Part shown: positions 1-6,160 of the stretch, in pieces | How positions within the stretch are numbered: the stretch's first letter is position 1 | Layout of the letters: every line of letters begins with the position of its first letter | DNA from: Spirochaeta sp. | GTDB taxonomy: Bacteria > Spirochaetota > Spirochaetia > DSM-2461 | DNA: 8,669 nt | NCBI GenBank assembly: GCA_030635565.1 | Contig: DAOVYP010000069.1 | Span: forward strand, 1-8,669 | Direction: 5' to 3' | Notes under the pieces: model-generated | The model's database searches: none | What the model was told of the DNA's origin: nothing | The model's input: only the letters and a program-made list of their open reading frames with translations | Made by a program: the position numbers and the translations under genes

Positions 1-2666
1 GATCCATCGATGTTTTTCAATTCCGCTCCGACATTGTTACCGAGGCACATCAGAACCAGTTTTGAAACCCATCCGCCTGTTCCCACCGATGCTACGGCTT
101 TACGATGACCTCGAGCACCCGAGTGTTCAATCCAGTCCCAACCCGCTGCCAGTCCGTTAAAATCCGGCGATTCGGCGGCGGCCGTCACCAAGGCCAATGT
201 GAGGCCAGCGGCCTGCAATGCGGCACCGACGACACGGCCGGAATCCATGGAAGAAACTGCGAAAGCAATGATTGCAGGAGGTACATTCAGCTCTTCAAAA
301 CTGCCGCTCATGCTGTCCTTTCCGCCGATGGCCGGCAGGCCCCATCGCCGCTGTACTGTGAGGGCTCCCAGTAACGCCGCCAGGGGCCGGCCCCAGGCTT
401 CGGATCCCTGATCGGTACGGCCGAAGAATTCCTGAAGGCTGAATCTGGCCCTGCGCCAGGACGCACCGGCAGCCGTCATCCGGGCCAGAGACTCGATCAG
501 AGCATATTGGCCGCCCCGGAAGGGACTCCGGGAAGCCAGTACCGGATCGAATCCCACGCTCATAATGCCGGCGGTACCAACCTCTCCGTCCGCCGGCAGC
601 AGATGAACCGAAGCTTCGGCCGGCGTTGCCTGCCGGATACCTCCGTGTGATGCGAGGACAGTTGTTCCTCCGACGCTGCCGTCGAAACGATCCTCCAGGC
701 CCCTGCGGGAAGCTACATCGATGCCGGCCAGGACTTTTTTCAGCGATTCGACGCTCAATTTTGAATCCGAATCGATGTCCGGCGGGATATCGTGCTCTGA
801 CGGGTGACCGGCAGCAATGAGAACCTCGGCCTTCCGGCGCACTCCATTGGTATCCAACAGATCGCGGCTGAGATTGATTATCTCCCGGCCACGCCATTTC
901 ATCATGAGCCTGCGGCTTGCGGTAATTTTCGCTACAACGATCGCTTCGAGATTTTCTTCGGCGGCCAGACGGATAAAATCCGCGGCATCACCGGGATTGA
1001 CGACAACGGCCATGCGCTCCTGGGACTCGGAAAGTGCCAGTTCGAGGCCATCCAGGCCTGCGTATTTCACCGCTATTGTGTCCAGATCAATATCCAGACC
1101 GTCGGCGAGCTCTCCTACGGCAACGGCCACCCCGCCGGCGCCGAAATCATTACATCTCCTGATAAGAGTGGACGCTTCCGGATTCCGGAAAAGCCGTTGA
1201 AGCTTACGCTCCTCAGGGGGATTGCCCTTCTGCACCTCGGCGCCGGCTTTCTCAAGTGATGTACCGTCGTGAGCCACCGACGAGCCGGTGGCGCCGCCGA
1301 TTCCGTCCCGACCGGTGCGACCCCCGACGAGGATAATCACATCACCGGGCTCGGGTGCTTCCCGAAGGACATGGTTTGCCGGGGATGCACCTATCACGGC
1401 ACCGCATTCAAGTCTTTTGGCCTCGTATCCCGGATGGTAGTGTTCCCTGACAACGGCGGTCGCCAGACCAAGCTGATTCCCGTATCCGGCATAACCCTCG
1501 GCGGCACCATGGGCGATAAGCCTCTGAGGCAGCTTTCCGGGGCGGGTATCGGCGGGATTCCGCCTGGGATCGGCACCGCCTGATACCCGGACGGCCTGAT
1601 GAACATAAGCCCGTCCGGACAAAGGATCACGGACCGCGCCGCCGAGGCAGGTGGAAGCACCTCCGTAGGGTTCGATTTCCGTTGGATGATTATGGGTTTC
1701 GTTCTTGAATGAGAGAAGCCAGGGTTCCCGGCGTCCATTCACCATCGCATCCACCTTCAATGTACAGGCATTGATTTCCCCGGAGACATCCCAATCTTCC
1801 AATTCACCCTTCTGCCGGGCTTCACGGGCGGCAATCGTGGCCAGATCCATCAGGGTCCGGGGCGTGCTGTTCCGGCCGCATGAATTACGGGCTTCTTCCC
1901 ATCCGGCCATGGCTTCGGCAATATCCGCCGATTCCGGTCCTTCGGCGACACGTATTGACGCAAGCTCCGTCTCAAACGTCGTATGACGGCAATGATCCGA
2001 CCAGTACGTATCAAGAACCTTGAGTTCCGCCAGAGTCGGGTCCCGTTTCTCGTTCGCCATGAACCAGGAACGGATAAATTCAAGGTCAACCAACGCAAGC
2101 GCCAATCCTCTGTCCAGGCGGAGTTTTTCCAGTCCACCGGCATCCAACCCGCAGAAACCTTCCAATAGCGGAACAGCCTCAGGCTCCGAAGATTTATCTT
2201 CCAGTGAGCTGCGGTCCAGGTCTTTCGGACGGGAATCCACCGGATTGATCAGCCAGTTCCGTATCCTCCCGATATCCGCGACGGACAAAGCCCCCTCAAT
2301 GATGATAATATCGGCCCGCCGCACGTCAATTTCACACTCGGGATGACTCAGCCTGAGCCCCCGGGCTGCGGAGTCGGCCCGCTGATCGAACTGACCCGGA
2401 AGAAATTCACGGGCAATACACTCACCTTTTCCTGATAATGCCGCGATACCGGAAATCACATTATCCGTTGGCGGTTCATAGAGCAGTCCCGGGGCCAGGA
2501 TTGATAATTCTTCCCGGGAGAACCCGGAAATTTCATAGAGGGTGATGAGGCGTACATTATCCAGGTGAATCAGAATCAACGCAGAACGGAGCTCGGCCGC
2601 AAGATTCCGGGCCTCGAAGTCCCGGCCTTCTTTACGTTCAATAAATATTTTTTGGCATTCGGCCAC
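1..2666 (-). CDS. purL: Phosphoribosylformylglycinamidine synthase, single-chain type (3' end outside window)
   Basis: This enzyme converts formylglycinamide ribonucleotide, ATP and glutamine to formylglycinamidine ribonucleotide in cytoplasmic de novo purine synthesis. The frame is open from a GTG at 2666 to the left edge, giving 888 residues with no internal stop. Visible landmarks are the N-terminal KIFIERKEGRDFEA, LDTYWSDHCRHTTF (about 218-231), KNETHNHPTEIEPYGG (321-336, with the ETHNHP motif at 323-328), GGRTGRDGIGGATGSS (448-463), FGAGGV (508-513) and GGKDSMSG (781-788). These fit the roughly 1,250-residue PurL clade of clostridia and spirochaetes, so about 360 residues, including the glutamine amidotransferase domain, should lie beyond the left edge. 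The GTG is chosen because TGA precedes it directly in frame, GGGGGA lies just upstream (2676-2671), and the N-terminus matches the family. The other frames here, some up to 200 codons, are shadows. Expression is probably controlled by the guanine riboswitch upstream. Confidence 0.95.
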   Translation of the reverse strand, partial: MAECQKIFIERKEGRDFEARNLAAELRSALILIHLDNVRLITLYEISGFSREELSILAPGLLYEPPTDNVISGIAALSGKGECIAREFLPGQFDQRADSAARGLRLSHPECEIDVRRADIIIIEGALSVADIGRIRNWLINPVDSRPKDLDRSSLEDKSSEPEAVPLLEGFCGLDAGGLEKLRLDRGLALALVDLEFIRSWFMANEKRDPTLAELKVLDTYWSDHCRHTTFETELASIRVAEGPESADIAEAMAGWEEARNSCGRNSTPRTLMDLATIAAREARQKGELEDWDVSGEINACTLKVDAMVNGRREPWLLSFKNETHNHPTEIEPYGGASTCLGGAVRDPLSGRAYVHQAVRVSGGADPRRNPADTRPGKLPQRLIAHGAAEGYAGYGNQLGLATAVVREHYHPGYEAKRLECGAVIGASPANHVLREAPEPGDVIILVGGRTGRDGIGGATGSSVAHDGTSLEKAGAEVQKGNPPEERKLQRLFRNPEASTLIRRCNDFGAGGVAVAVGELADGLDIDLDTIAVKYAGLDGLELALSESQERMAVVVNPGDAADFIRLAAEENLEAIVVAKITASRRLMMKWRGREIINLSRDLLDTNGVRRKAEVLIAAGHPSEHDIPPDIDSDSKLSVESLKKVLAGIDVASRRGLEDRFDGSVGGTTVLASHGGIRQATPAEASVHLLPADGEVGTAGIMSVGFDPVLASRSPFRGGQYALIESLARMTAAGASWRRARFSLQEFFGRTDQGSEAWGRPLAALLGALTVQRRWGLPAIGGKDSMSGSFEELNVPPAIIAFAVSSMDSGRVVGAALQAAGLTLALVTAAAESPDFNGLAAGWDWIEHSGARGHRKAVASVGTGGWVSKLVLMCLGNNVGAELKNIDG

Positions 2667-2671
2667 TCATT

Positions 2672-2732
2672 CCCCCGGAAATCACGGGAGAATACCCCGC
2701 CCGCGATTGATTCCCGAGGAGGTTATTCGCCC
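2672..2732 (-). promoter_or_regulatory. Riboswitch expression platform that can sequester the purL ribosome binding site
   Basis: Two mutually exclusive folds can be read. In the OFF fold, CCTCC (2722-2718) pairs with GGGGG (2676-2672, the purL Shine-Dalgarno). After a 2-base bulge, GGGAATCA (2715-2708) pairs with TGATTTCC (2684-2677), and CGGGG/TCCCG (2699-2685) caps the hairpin. In the ON fold, GGGCGAATAACC (2732-2721) pairs with GGTATTCTCCC (2696-2686), with one mismatch and one bulge. That pairing uses part of the 3' strand of P1, the CC of CCTCC and the cap of the OFF hairpin. Ligand binding stabilises P1 and should favour the OFF fold. No T-run follows the hairpin, so control looks translational. 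The pairings are seen by eye; the direction of control is inferred. Confidence 0.65.
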
Positions 2733-2791
2733 ATAGTAGTCCGTTTACGGCGGACTGTAGAAACTCCCGCCCTTATCGCGGAAATATATGG
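2730..2791 (-). promoter_or_regulatory. Guanine-type purine riboswitch aptamer in the purL leader
   Basis: Read on the minus strand, the aptamer has the three-helix purine architecture. P1 pairs CCATA (2791-2787) with TATGG (2735-2731). P2 has seven pairs around the 7-base loop GATAAGG (2777-2771). The joining segment GTTTCTAC (2764-2757) matches the family consensus. P3 pairs AGTCCG with CGGACT around the loop CCGTAAA (2750-2744), and the closing segment is ACTATGG. The loop bases that form the kissing interaction, GG in L2 and CC in L3, are kept. L2 has one change from the usual GATATGG, at a position not in those pairs. The base that pairs with the ligand (position 74 in xpt numbering) is C, which predicts guanine or hypoxanthine rather than adenine. 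The U in CUAC argues against a 2'-deoxyguanosine variant. Its place directly before purL fits feedback on purine synthesis. Confidence 0.92.
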
Positions 2792-2806
2792 AAACTCTGT
2801 AATTCA

Positions 2807-2835
2807 TTGTTAAATAAGCACATACAATCCGTCAA
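2807..2835 (-). promoter_or_regulatory. purL: Putative sigma-70 promoter for purL
   Basis: On the minus strand TTGACG (2835-2830) matches five of six -35 consensus bases. It is separated by 17 bases from TAACAA (2812-2807), a weak -10 with three matches. Transcription would begin near 2800, just before the riboswitch aptamer, as expected. The -35 lies inside one arm of a 9-base inverted repeat. The position is convincing, but the -10 is poor. Confidence 0.45.
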
Positions 2836-2877
2836 CATTCAGAAAACAGGTGACCACATAGAATTTTGTGACGGATT
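2826..2877. repeat. Perfect 9-base inverted repeat overlapping the purL -35 element
   Basis: AATCCGTCA (2826-2834) and TGACGGATT (2869-2877) are exact reverse complements, 34 bases apart. One arm covers most of the purL -35 element. The other lies just past the stop codon of the upstream helix-turn-helix gene. No T-run follows in either direction, so a terminator is unlikely. Two operator sites or chance are the remaining readings. Confidence 0.4.
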
Positions 2878-2886
2878 CGTGACGAA

Positions 2887-3135
2887 CTACCTCCCGAATT
2901 CGTTGTGAAAGTTCTTGTTTATCTCATCCCGGATCTCCATCCAGAGATCAGGATCTTTTTCCCACACCATCATGCAGGCTATAAGCCGTTTCGAAGTCTT
3001 GCGGCGCCCCTGGCGATACTGGGCAACTGTTGCGGCTGAGGTCAGGAACAGGCTGGCGACCTGAGGTGTTGAAAGTTCATGTTCGTCCTGAAACTTCTTC
3101 AGATACTCAAGTCTCTTCTCATTTTCATTGGACAT
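2887..3135 (-). CDS. Small helix-turn-helix-like putative DNA-binding protein
   Basis: The frame encodes 82 residues, rich in charged amino acids, with no signal peptide or membrane segment. Residues about 22-52 run STPQVASLFLTSAATVAQYRQGRRKTSKR, which resembles the Cro/C1 (XRE) fold: a first helix with QVASLFL, a turn, a recognition helix with ATVAQYRQG, then a basic stretch. The remainder (LIACMMVWEKDPDLWMEIRDEINKNF) looks helical and could mediate dimerisation. I do not recognise a named family. The only in-frame ATG is at 3135, and no good Shine-Dalgarno precedes it. A TTGACA box and a dyad lie just upstream, which suggests autoregulation. The gene lies 220 bases upstream of purL on the same strand, but purL appears to have its own promoter and riboswitch, so no shared operon is claimed. 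That it is a real gene is likely; its DNA-binding role is inferred. Confidence 0.65.
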   Translation of the reverse strand: MSNENEKRLEYLKKFQDEHELSTPQVASLFLTSAATVAQYRQGRRKTSKRLIACMMVWEKDPDLWMEIRDEINKNFHNEFGR

Positions 3136-3141
3136 ATTTGA

Positions 3142-3171
3142 AGACTACCCCACTTTTACAAATAATGTCAA
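3142..3171 (-). promoter_or_regulatory. Putative promoter of the helix-turn-helix gene, possibly giving a leaderless transcript
   Basis: On the minus strand a perfect -35 TTGACA (3171-3166) is followed after 18 bases by TAGTCT (3147-3142), a weak -10 with three of six matches. Only six bases separate this -10 from the ATG at 3135, so transcription would start at or next to the start codon. This fits the lack of a Shine-Dalgarno. The -35 lies within the dyad at 3166-3189. Confidence 0.35.
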
Positions 3172-3189
3172 TGAAGGATGTCATCGACA
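3166..3189. promoter_or_regulatory. Operator-like dyad upstream of the helix-turn-helix gene
   Basis: TGTCAATGA (3166-3174) and TCATCGACA (3181-3189) are reverse complements at eight of nine positions, with a 6-base spacer. The arms are centred 15 bases apart, roughly one and a half helical turns. The left arm contains the putative -35 of the small regulator gene, so a bound dimer would block RNA polymerase. Autoregulation by the adjacent protein is the simplest reading and is an inference. Confidence 0.5.
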
Positions 3190-3218
3190 CCCTGTTAAGA
3201 CAGCAGACTTAGACTTCT

Positions 3219-3284
3219 GTCATTGGAGGGAAAAAACATTATGAGCGTTATCATTGTGACTGACTGACATAATTCGCCAATGAC
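3219..3284. repeat. Nested inverted repeats with TGTCA-type half-sites
   Basis: GTCATTGG (3219-3226) and CCAATGAC (3277-3284) are exact reverse complements. Inside them ATTATG (3238-3243) and CATAAT (3268-3273) are also exact. The enclosed stretch contains three tandem TGAC units (3258-3269). No T-run follows, so this is not an ordinary terminator. The outer arms resemble the half-sites of the dyad at 3166-3189, so binding sites for the same regulator are possible. Confidence 0.4.
3241..3267 (+). other. Very short open frame MSVIIVTD with a ribosome binding site
   Basis: GGAGGG (3225-3230) lies 10 bases before an ATG that opens eight codons, MSVIIVTD, ending in TGA. It could be a leader peptide, the stub of a broken gene, or chance. 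Nothing recognisable follows in frame. It sits inside the nested inverted repeat. Confidence 0.2.
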
Positions 3285-3395
3285 CCGAAAAGCGGAACCT
3301 GCCTGACTGTATATTCCTTTTCAGCTATTCGGCAGCTCTTGCGGCATTTTCATACCCCAGTTAATTCTTTTACTGAAATCTTTCTTCATACCGAA

Positions 3396-3663
3396 ATGAG
3401 GATAGTTTTTTGTTGCAGTTTTTTGCTTTGCATCGGCTCATTATCACTATAGTGACGGCAACATTTCATTCCAAAGGAACTGGTTCACGACATTCACCGT
3501 ATCGGAAAGATCTGCGGAATAAACAGCTGCCGAAATCGTCATCAGGGATGTTACGGCAGGCGGGGAACCATCAGCACAGAATACGGCATTTATTTGCCGC
3601 TGAGTTCGCCAGAGGTCAATTCCCATGACAATACAACTCCATTTTAACCGTTTAGAGGACTGA
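3396..3663 (+). pseudogene. Possible remains of a small secreted-protein gene
   Basis: From the ATG at 3396 the frame reads MRIV and then enters a run of six T (3406-3411). Removing one T would give MRIVFVAVFCFASA, a plausible signal peptide, followed by HYHYSDGNISFQRNWF and on to a TAA after about 42 codons. In the same frame TAAEIVIRDVTAGGEPSAQ follows, then a TGA, then SIPMTIQLHFNRLED and TGA TAA at 3661-3666. As it stands the ATG frame stops after 18 codons at TAG 3450-3452. One frameshift and two nonsense codons would be needed to inactivate a protein of about 90 residues. I recognise no family, there is no good Shine-Dalgarno, and chance is a serious alternative. Confidence 0.22.
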
Positions 3664-3743
3664 TAAATGAATTCATACACGGAGTAAAGCAGTATTACAT
3701 GGCTTTTTTGCCGTTAAGCCTTTCTTTGCCCTTTCCTATCGTG

Positions 3744-3749
3744 TATAAA
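3744..3749 (+). promoter_or_regulatory. Putative -10 element for the amino acid importer operon
   Basis: TATAAA matches five of six -10 bases and sits about 50 bases before the start of the binding-protein gene. It implies a leader of roughly 40 bases. No convincing -35 lies 16-18 bases upstream (TTTCTT at 3721-3726), so an activator or another sigma factor may be needed. Confidence 0.35.
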
Positions 3750-3797
3750 ATGTCATGGCCTGAAGTAACAGGTTGATATCCAAAAAGGAGGTAAGCA

Positions 3798-4553
3798 ATG
3801 AAAAAAAGCTTACTTATGATTCTGGCAGTCCTGATTATTCTTGCCGTTCCCGCTTTCGCAAACGGCGGTGCTGATGACGGCACCAAAGTGTACGTATTCG
3901 CATCCGATGCCACATGGCCCCCGATGGAATACGTTGACGACAACGGCGACATCGTCGGCTTCGACCTGGACCTTCTGGAAGCCGTAGCGGAAGCCGCCGG
4001 ATTTGAATATGAAGTTCAGAATACCGGATGGGACGGCATCTTCGCCGGTCTGGCCAACGGTGCATACGACGCCATCATCAGCTCGGTCACCATCACCGAA
4101 GAGCGGAAAGCTACAATGAGTTTCTCAAGCCCCTATATTAATGCCGGACAGATTCTGATTGTTCCCGTCGGCTACTCAGGCGGCGAAATGCTCGCGGATT
4201 TCTCCGGCAAGAGAGTCGGCGTCCAGCAGGGCACCACCGGCGACTTCGCCGTCGAGGAAATTGCTTCCATCAACCGACGGGCTTACGACGACATCGGCCT
4301 TGCAGTGGAAGATCTTGTAAACGGCAACCTTGCCGCCGTGGTCTGTGATTCTGTAACCGCCATCGACTACGTCGTTGCAAATGAAGCCTTCAAGGGTAAA
4401 TTGGAGATTCTGGGCGAGCCTTTCACCGAAGAGGAATATGGAATCGCCGTCCAGAAGGATAACGACGAGCTGCTGTCTCTCCTGAACAAAGGCATCGCAG
4501 CCGTGTTTGCCGACGGAACCCAGACCAAACTGGTAGAGAAGTGGCTTCGCTAG
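3798..4553 (+). CDS. Polar amino acid ABC importer, periplasmic substrate-binding protein
   Basis: This protein captures an amino acid in the periplasm and delivers it to the permease encoded next. It has 251 residues, normal for family 3 solute-binding proteins. Residues 1-21 form a signal peptide: MKK, a hydrophobic core, and cleavage likely after AFA. There is no lipobox cysteine, so it should be soluble and periplasmic. The family pattern is clear: DATWPPMEYVDDNGDIVGFDLDL (about 37-59), GWDGIFAGLANGAYDAIISS (78-96), and TITEERKATMSFSSPY (98-113), where Arg103 should hold the substrate carboxylate. Asp184 in VVCDSVTAIDYV probably binds the amino group. A strong AAAGGAGG lies seven bases before the ATG. 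The 3' end overlaps the permease gene by 13 bases. The substrate, for example glutamine, glutamate, arginine or cystine, cannot be decided from sequence. Confidence 0.93.
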   Translation: MKKSLLMILAVLIILAVPAFANGGADDGTKVYVFASDATWPPMEYVDDNGDIVGFDLDLLEAVAEAAGFEYEVQNTGWDGIFAGLANGAYDAIISSVTITEERKATMSFSSPYINAGQILIVPVGYSGGEMLADFSGKRVGVQQGTTGDFAVEEIASINRRAYDDIGLAVEDLVNGNLAAVVCDSVTAIDYVVANEAFKGKLEILGEPFTEEEYGIAVQKDNDELLSLLNKGIAAVFADGTQTKLVEKWLR

Positions 4554-5335
4554 AACAACAGAGAGGTCCCCGGATCGAAGTTACCGACGGGGCCCTCCTC
4601 CCTACTCGGGGCGATGGATATATCATCGATTCATGGAGACTTACGATCGCCTTCGCGATTCTGGCGCTGATCACGTTGATTTTCATCGCCAAAGATCCGT
4701 ACGATCAGATATTCAGGGTTGTCATCAAAGGTGCACCCCTCACATTCGGCGTCACTGCCGGAGCAATCCTTGGATCCATCGTCCTGGGTTTATTCACCGG
4801 TCTCGGGCAGATCGCCCGGGGGCGGGCACTGAACCTTGTTGCCGGGGTGTACGTGGAACTGATCCGCGGTATCCCGCTGCTGGTTCAACTTATTTTTATT
4901 TATTTTGCTCTTGGGAAATTTTTCAGGCTTGACGGATTCCCCGCGGCTGTAATAGCCCTGTCCATCTGTTACGGCGCGTACATGGGGGAGATTTTCCGAG
5001 CTGGTATCCAGGCCATCCCAAGGGGGCAGATGGAAGCCGCCCTGGCACTGGGGATGACCCGGAGACAGGCCATGCGGCTGATAATCCTCCCTCAGACGAT
5101 GAAAATCATTCTGCCGGCCATCGGTAATGAATTTATAGCCATGCTCAAGGATTCGTCCCTGGTGTCGGTAATAGCCCTGCGGGATATTCTCCGACGCGGC
5201 CGGGAGCACGTGTCCCGAACCTTCCTCTCCCTGGAAACTTATGCCGTTGTGGCCCTGGTGTACCTGGTGTTCACGTTGGTTCTCTCCAAACTGGTAGCCA
5301 TGATGGAAGACAGGATGAATAAAAATGAGCGATAA
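4541..5335 (+). CDS. Polar amino acid ABC importer, permease
   Basis: This inner-membrane subunit belongs to the HisM/GlnP family and has 264 residues. A hydrophilic N-terminus is followed by a membrane segment at about 33-50, then the conserved transport domain with helices near 64-88, 97-125, 133-150, 190-212 and 233-255. The cytoplasmic EAA loop that contacts the ATPase is complete: [19 protein letters not shown], then [12 protein letters not shown], with Glu165 and Gly171 in the usual places. The chosen start is GTG at 4541, inside the end of the binding-protein gene. No ATG occurs in frame before the transport domain, and only a weak AGAGAA precedes it, so translational coupling is likely. 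With a single permease gene the channel is probably a homodimer. Its 3' end overlaps the ATPase gene by 11 bases. Confidence 0.92.
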   Translation: MASLEQQRGPRIEVTDGALLPTRGDGYIIDSWRLTIAFAILALITLIFIAKDPYDQIFRVVIKGAPLTFGVTAGAILGSIVLGLFTGLGQIARGRALNLVAGVYVELIRGIPLLVQLIFIYFALGKFFRLDGFPAAVIALSICYGAYMGEIFRAGIQAIPRGQMEAALALGMTRRQAMRLIILPQTMKIILPAIGNEFIAMLKDSSLVSVIALRDILRRGREHVSRTFLSLETYAVVALVYLVFTLVLSKLVAMMEDRMNKNER

Positions 5336-6065
5336 CAGGATCATGGTGGACATTCGCGGTGCCGAGAAGGATTTCGGTATCGTTATGGCTCTTAAAGGGG
5401 TGGATCTAACGGTGAACGAAGGAGAGGTTGTTCTCATTATCGGTCCATCAGGTTCCGGAAAAAGCACCCTTCTCCGCAGCATCAACAGACTCGAAGCTCT
5501 GACCGGTGGTCAGATTTTTGTTGACGGTGATCCATTGGTTGGACCTGATGCCGATATACGGAAAATCCGCGAGGAAACCGGTATGGTATTCCAGGATTTC
5601 AACCTGTTTCCGCACAAGACAGCTCTGGAGAACATCAGTCTCGCTCCGATGAAGGTAAAAAAGATTAGCATCGAAGAATCAGAGGCAAGGGCCCGGAAAC
5701 TCCTCGAACGTGTCGGCCTCGGCGACCGGGGTGATTCTTATCCGGGGCAGCTCTCGGGAGGCCAGAAACAGCGCGTGGCCATAGCCCGGGCCCTGGCCAT
5801 GGAACCCAAGGTAATGCTGTTTGATGAACCCACCAGTGCCCTTGATCCCGAGATGGTAAAGGAAGTTCTTGACGTCATGCTGGATCTGGTCAAAGAGGGC
5901 ATGACAATGATGGTGGTGTCTCATGAAATGGGTTTCGCAAGGGCCGCTGCCGACAGAGTGGTGTTCATGGACGAAGGGGAGATCGTGGAAATCGGGCCGC
6001 CTGAAGAAATCTTCGAGAATGCCAGAGAAGAACGGACCAGGAAATTTCTGAAACACATACTCTGA
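5325..6065 (+). CDS. Polar amino acid ABC importer, ATP-binding protein
   Basis: This cytoplasmic ATPase drives the importer; its 246 residues are typical of GlnQ/HisP proteins. All nucleotide-binding motifs are intact: Walker [10 protein letters not shown] (40-48), Q-loop Gln90 in [11 protein letters not shown], signature LSGGQ (143-147), Walker B VMLFDEP (163-169) with catalytic Glu168, D-loop SALD (171-174) and H-loop His200 in VVSHEMGFA. The start ATG lies within the last codons of the permease gene. Together with the two preceding genes it forms a complete single-operon importer, and tandem terminator-like hairpins follow directly. The family includes glutamine, histidine, arginine and cystine systems, so no specific gene symbol is given. 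Confidence 0.95.
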   Translation: MSDNRIMVDIRGAEKDFGIVMALKGVDLTVNEGEVVLIIGPSGSGKSTLLRSINRLEALTGGQIFVDGDPLVGPDADIRKIREETGMVFQDFNLFPHKTALENISLAPMKVKKISIEESEARARKLLERVGLGDRGDSYPGQLSGGQKQRVAIARALAMEPKVMLFDEPTSALDPEMVKEVLDVMLDLVKEGMTMMVVSHEMGFARAAADRVVFMDEGEIVEIGPPEEIFENAREERTRKFLKHIL

Positions 6066-6076
6066 GCTTTCATATC

Positions 6077-6102
6077 GGACTGGTCTCAGTACCGGTCTTT
6101 TT
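6077..6102 (+). terminator. Rho-independent terminator after the importer operon
   Basis: GGACTGG pairs with CCGGTCT (GACTGG/CCGGTC at 6078-6097 plus a closing G-U) around an 8-base loop, followed by TTTTT up to 6102. It begins 12 bases after the ATPase stop codon. Confidence 0.65.
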
Positions 6103-6103
6103 C

Positions 6104-6123
6104 GCCTCCGGCTGAGGTTTTTT
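6104..6123 (+). terminator. Second terminator-like hairpin
   Basis: CCTC (6105-6108) pairs with GAGG (6114-6117), extended by a G-U pair, around the loop CGGCT and followed by six T. The stem is short on its own. A competing longer pairing, CTCAG-TA-CCGG (6084-6094) with CCGG-CTGAG (6108-6116), could form instead and would also end at this T-run. Confidence 0.5.
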
Positions 6124-6124
6124 C

Positions 6125-6154
6125 TTTACCCTGGCCGAGTTTACTCCCTATCTT
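6125..6154 (+). promoter_or_regulatory. Putative promoter of the exporter operon
   Basis: TTTACC (6125-6130, four of six -35 bases) is followed after 18 bases by TATCTT (6149-6154, four of six -10 bases). Only six bases separate the -10 from the ATG at 6161, so the transcript would be leaderless or nearly so. No Shine-Dalgarno is visible before that ATG. Confidence 0.3.
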
Positions 6155-6160
6155 AATTCC

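Larger units (their letters stand above)
3136..3797. other. Divergent intergenic region without a confident gene
   Basis: The 662 bases between the minus-strand regulator and the plus-strand importer hold no open frame I can defend. The stretch is visibly richer in A and T than the flanking genes. Contents in order are the promoter and dyad of the regulator (3142-3189), a nested inverted repeat (3219-3284), a tiny open frame with a ribosome binding site (3241-3267), a possible decayed gene (3396-3663), a short hairpin GGCTT/AAGCC (3701-3720), and a -10-like box before the importer (3744-3749). I see no tRNA, CRISPR unit or insertion sequence end. Confidence 0.6.

Noticed and set aside
295..897. 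Minus-strand open frame of 200 codons in another frame of the purL region
   Set aside because: The purL frame through the same bases is continuous and carries family motifs; this frame yields a low-complexity Arg/Gly/Ser/Pro-rich protein typical of a shadow.
1..2666. purL as a frameshifted or broken gene
   Set aside because: Reading from the GTG at 2666 there is no stop or frame break, and the family motifs occur in the same frame to the window edge.
2887..3135. Reading the small helix-turn-helix gene as part of a purL operon
   Set aside because: A -35-like TTGACG, a riboswitch and 220 bases separate them, so purL most likely has its own transcript.
3410..3628. Plus-strand open frame of 72 codons in the intergenic region
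   Set aside because: It has no Shine-Dalgarno, no recognisable motif and basic low-complexity composition; the +2-shifted reading that continues the putative signal peptide at 3396 looks more protein-like.
3447..3680. Minus-strand open frame of 77 codons in the intergenic region
   Set aside because: No ribosome binding site or family resemblance is visible, and it overlaps the putative decayed gene on the other strand.
3701..3727. Hairpin GGCTT/AAGCC followed by TTTCTTT as a terminator
   Set aside because: The stem has only five pairs with a 10-base loop, the T-run is interrupted, and no gene that would need it ends just upstream.
4790..5485. Minus-strand open frame of 231 codons opposite the permease and ATPase genes
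   Set aside because: It is antisense to two well-conserved genes, has no recognisable motif, and has a His/Gln/Pro-rich composition expected of an antisense shadow.
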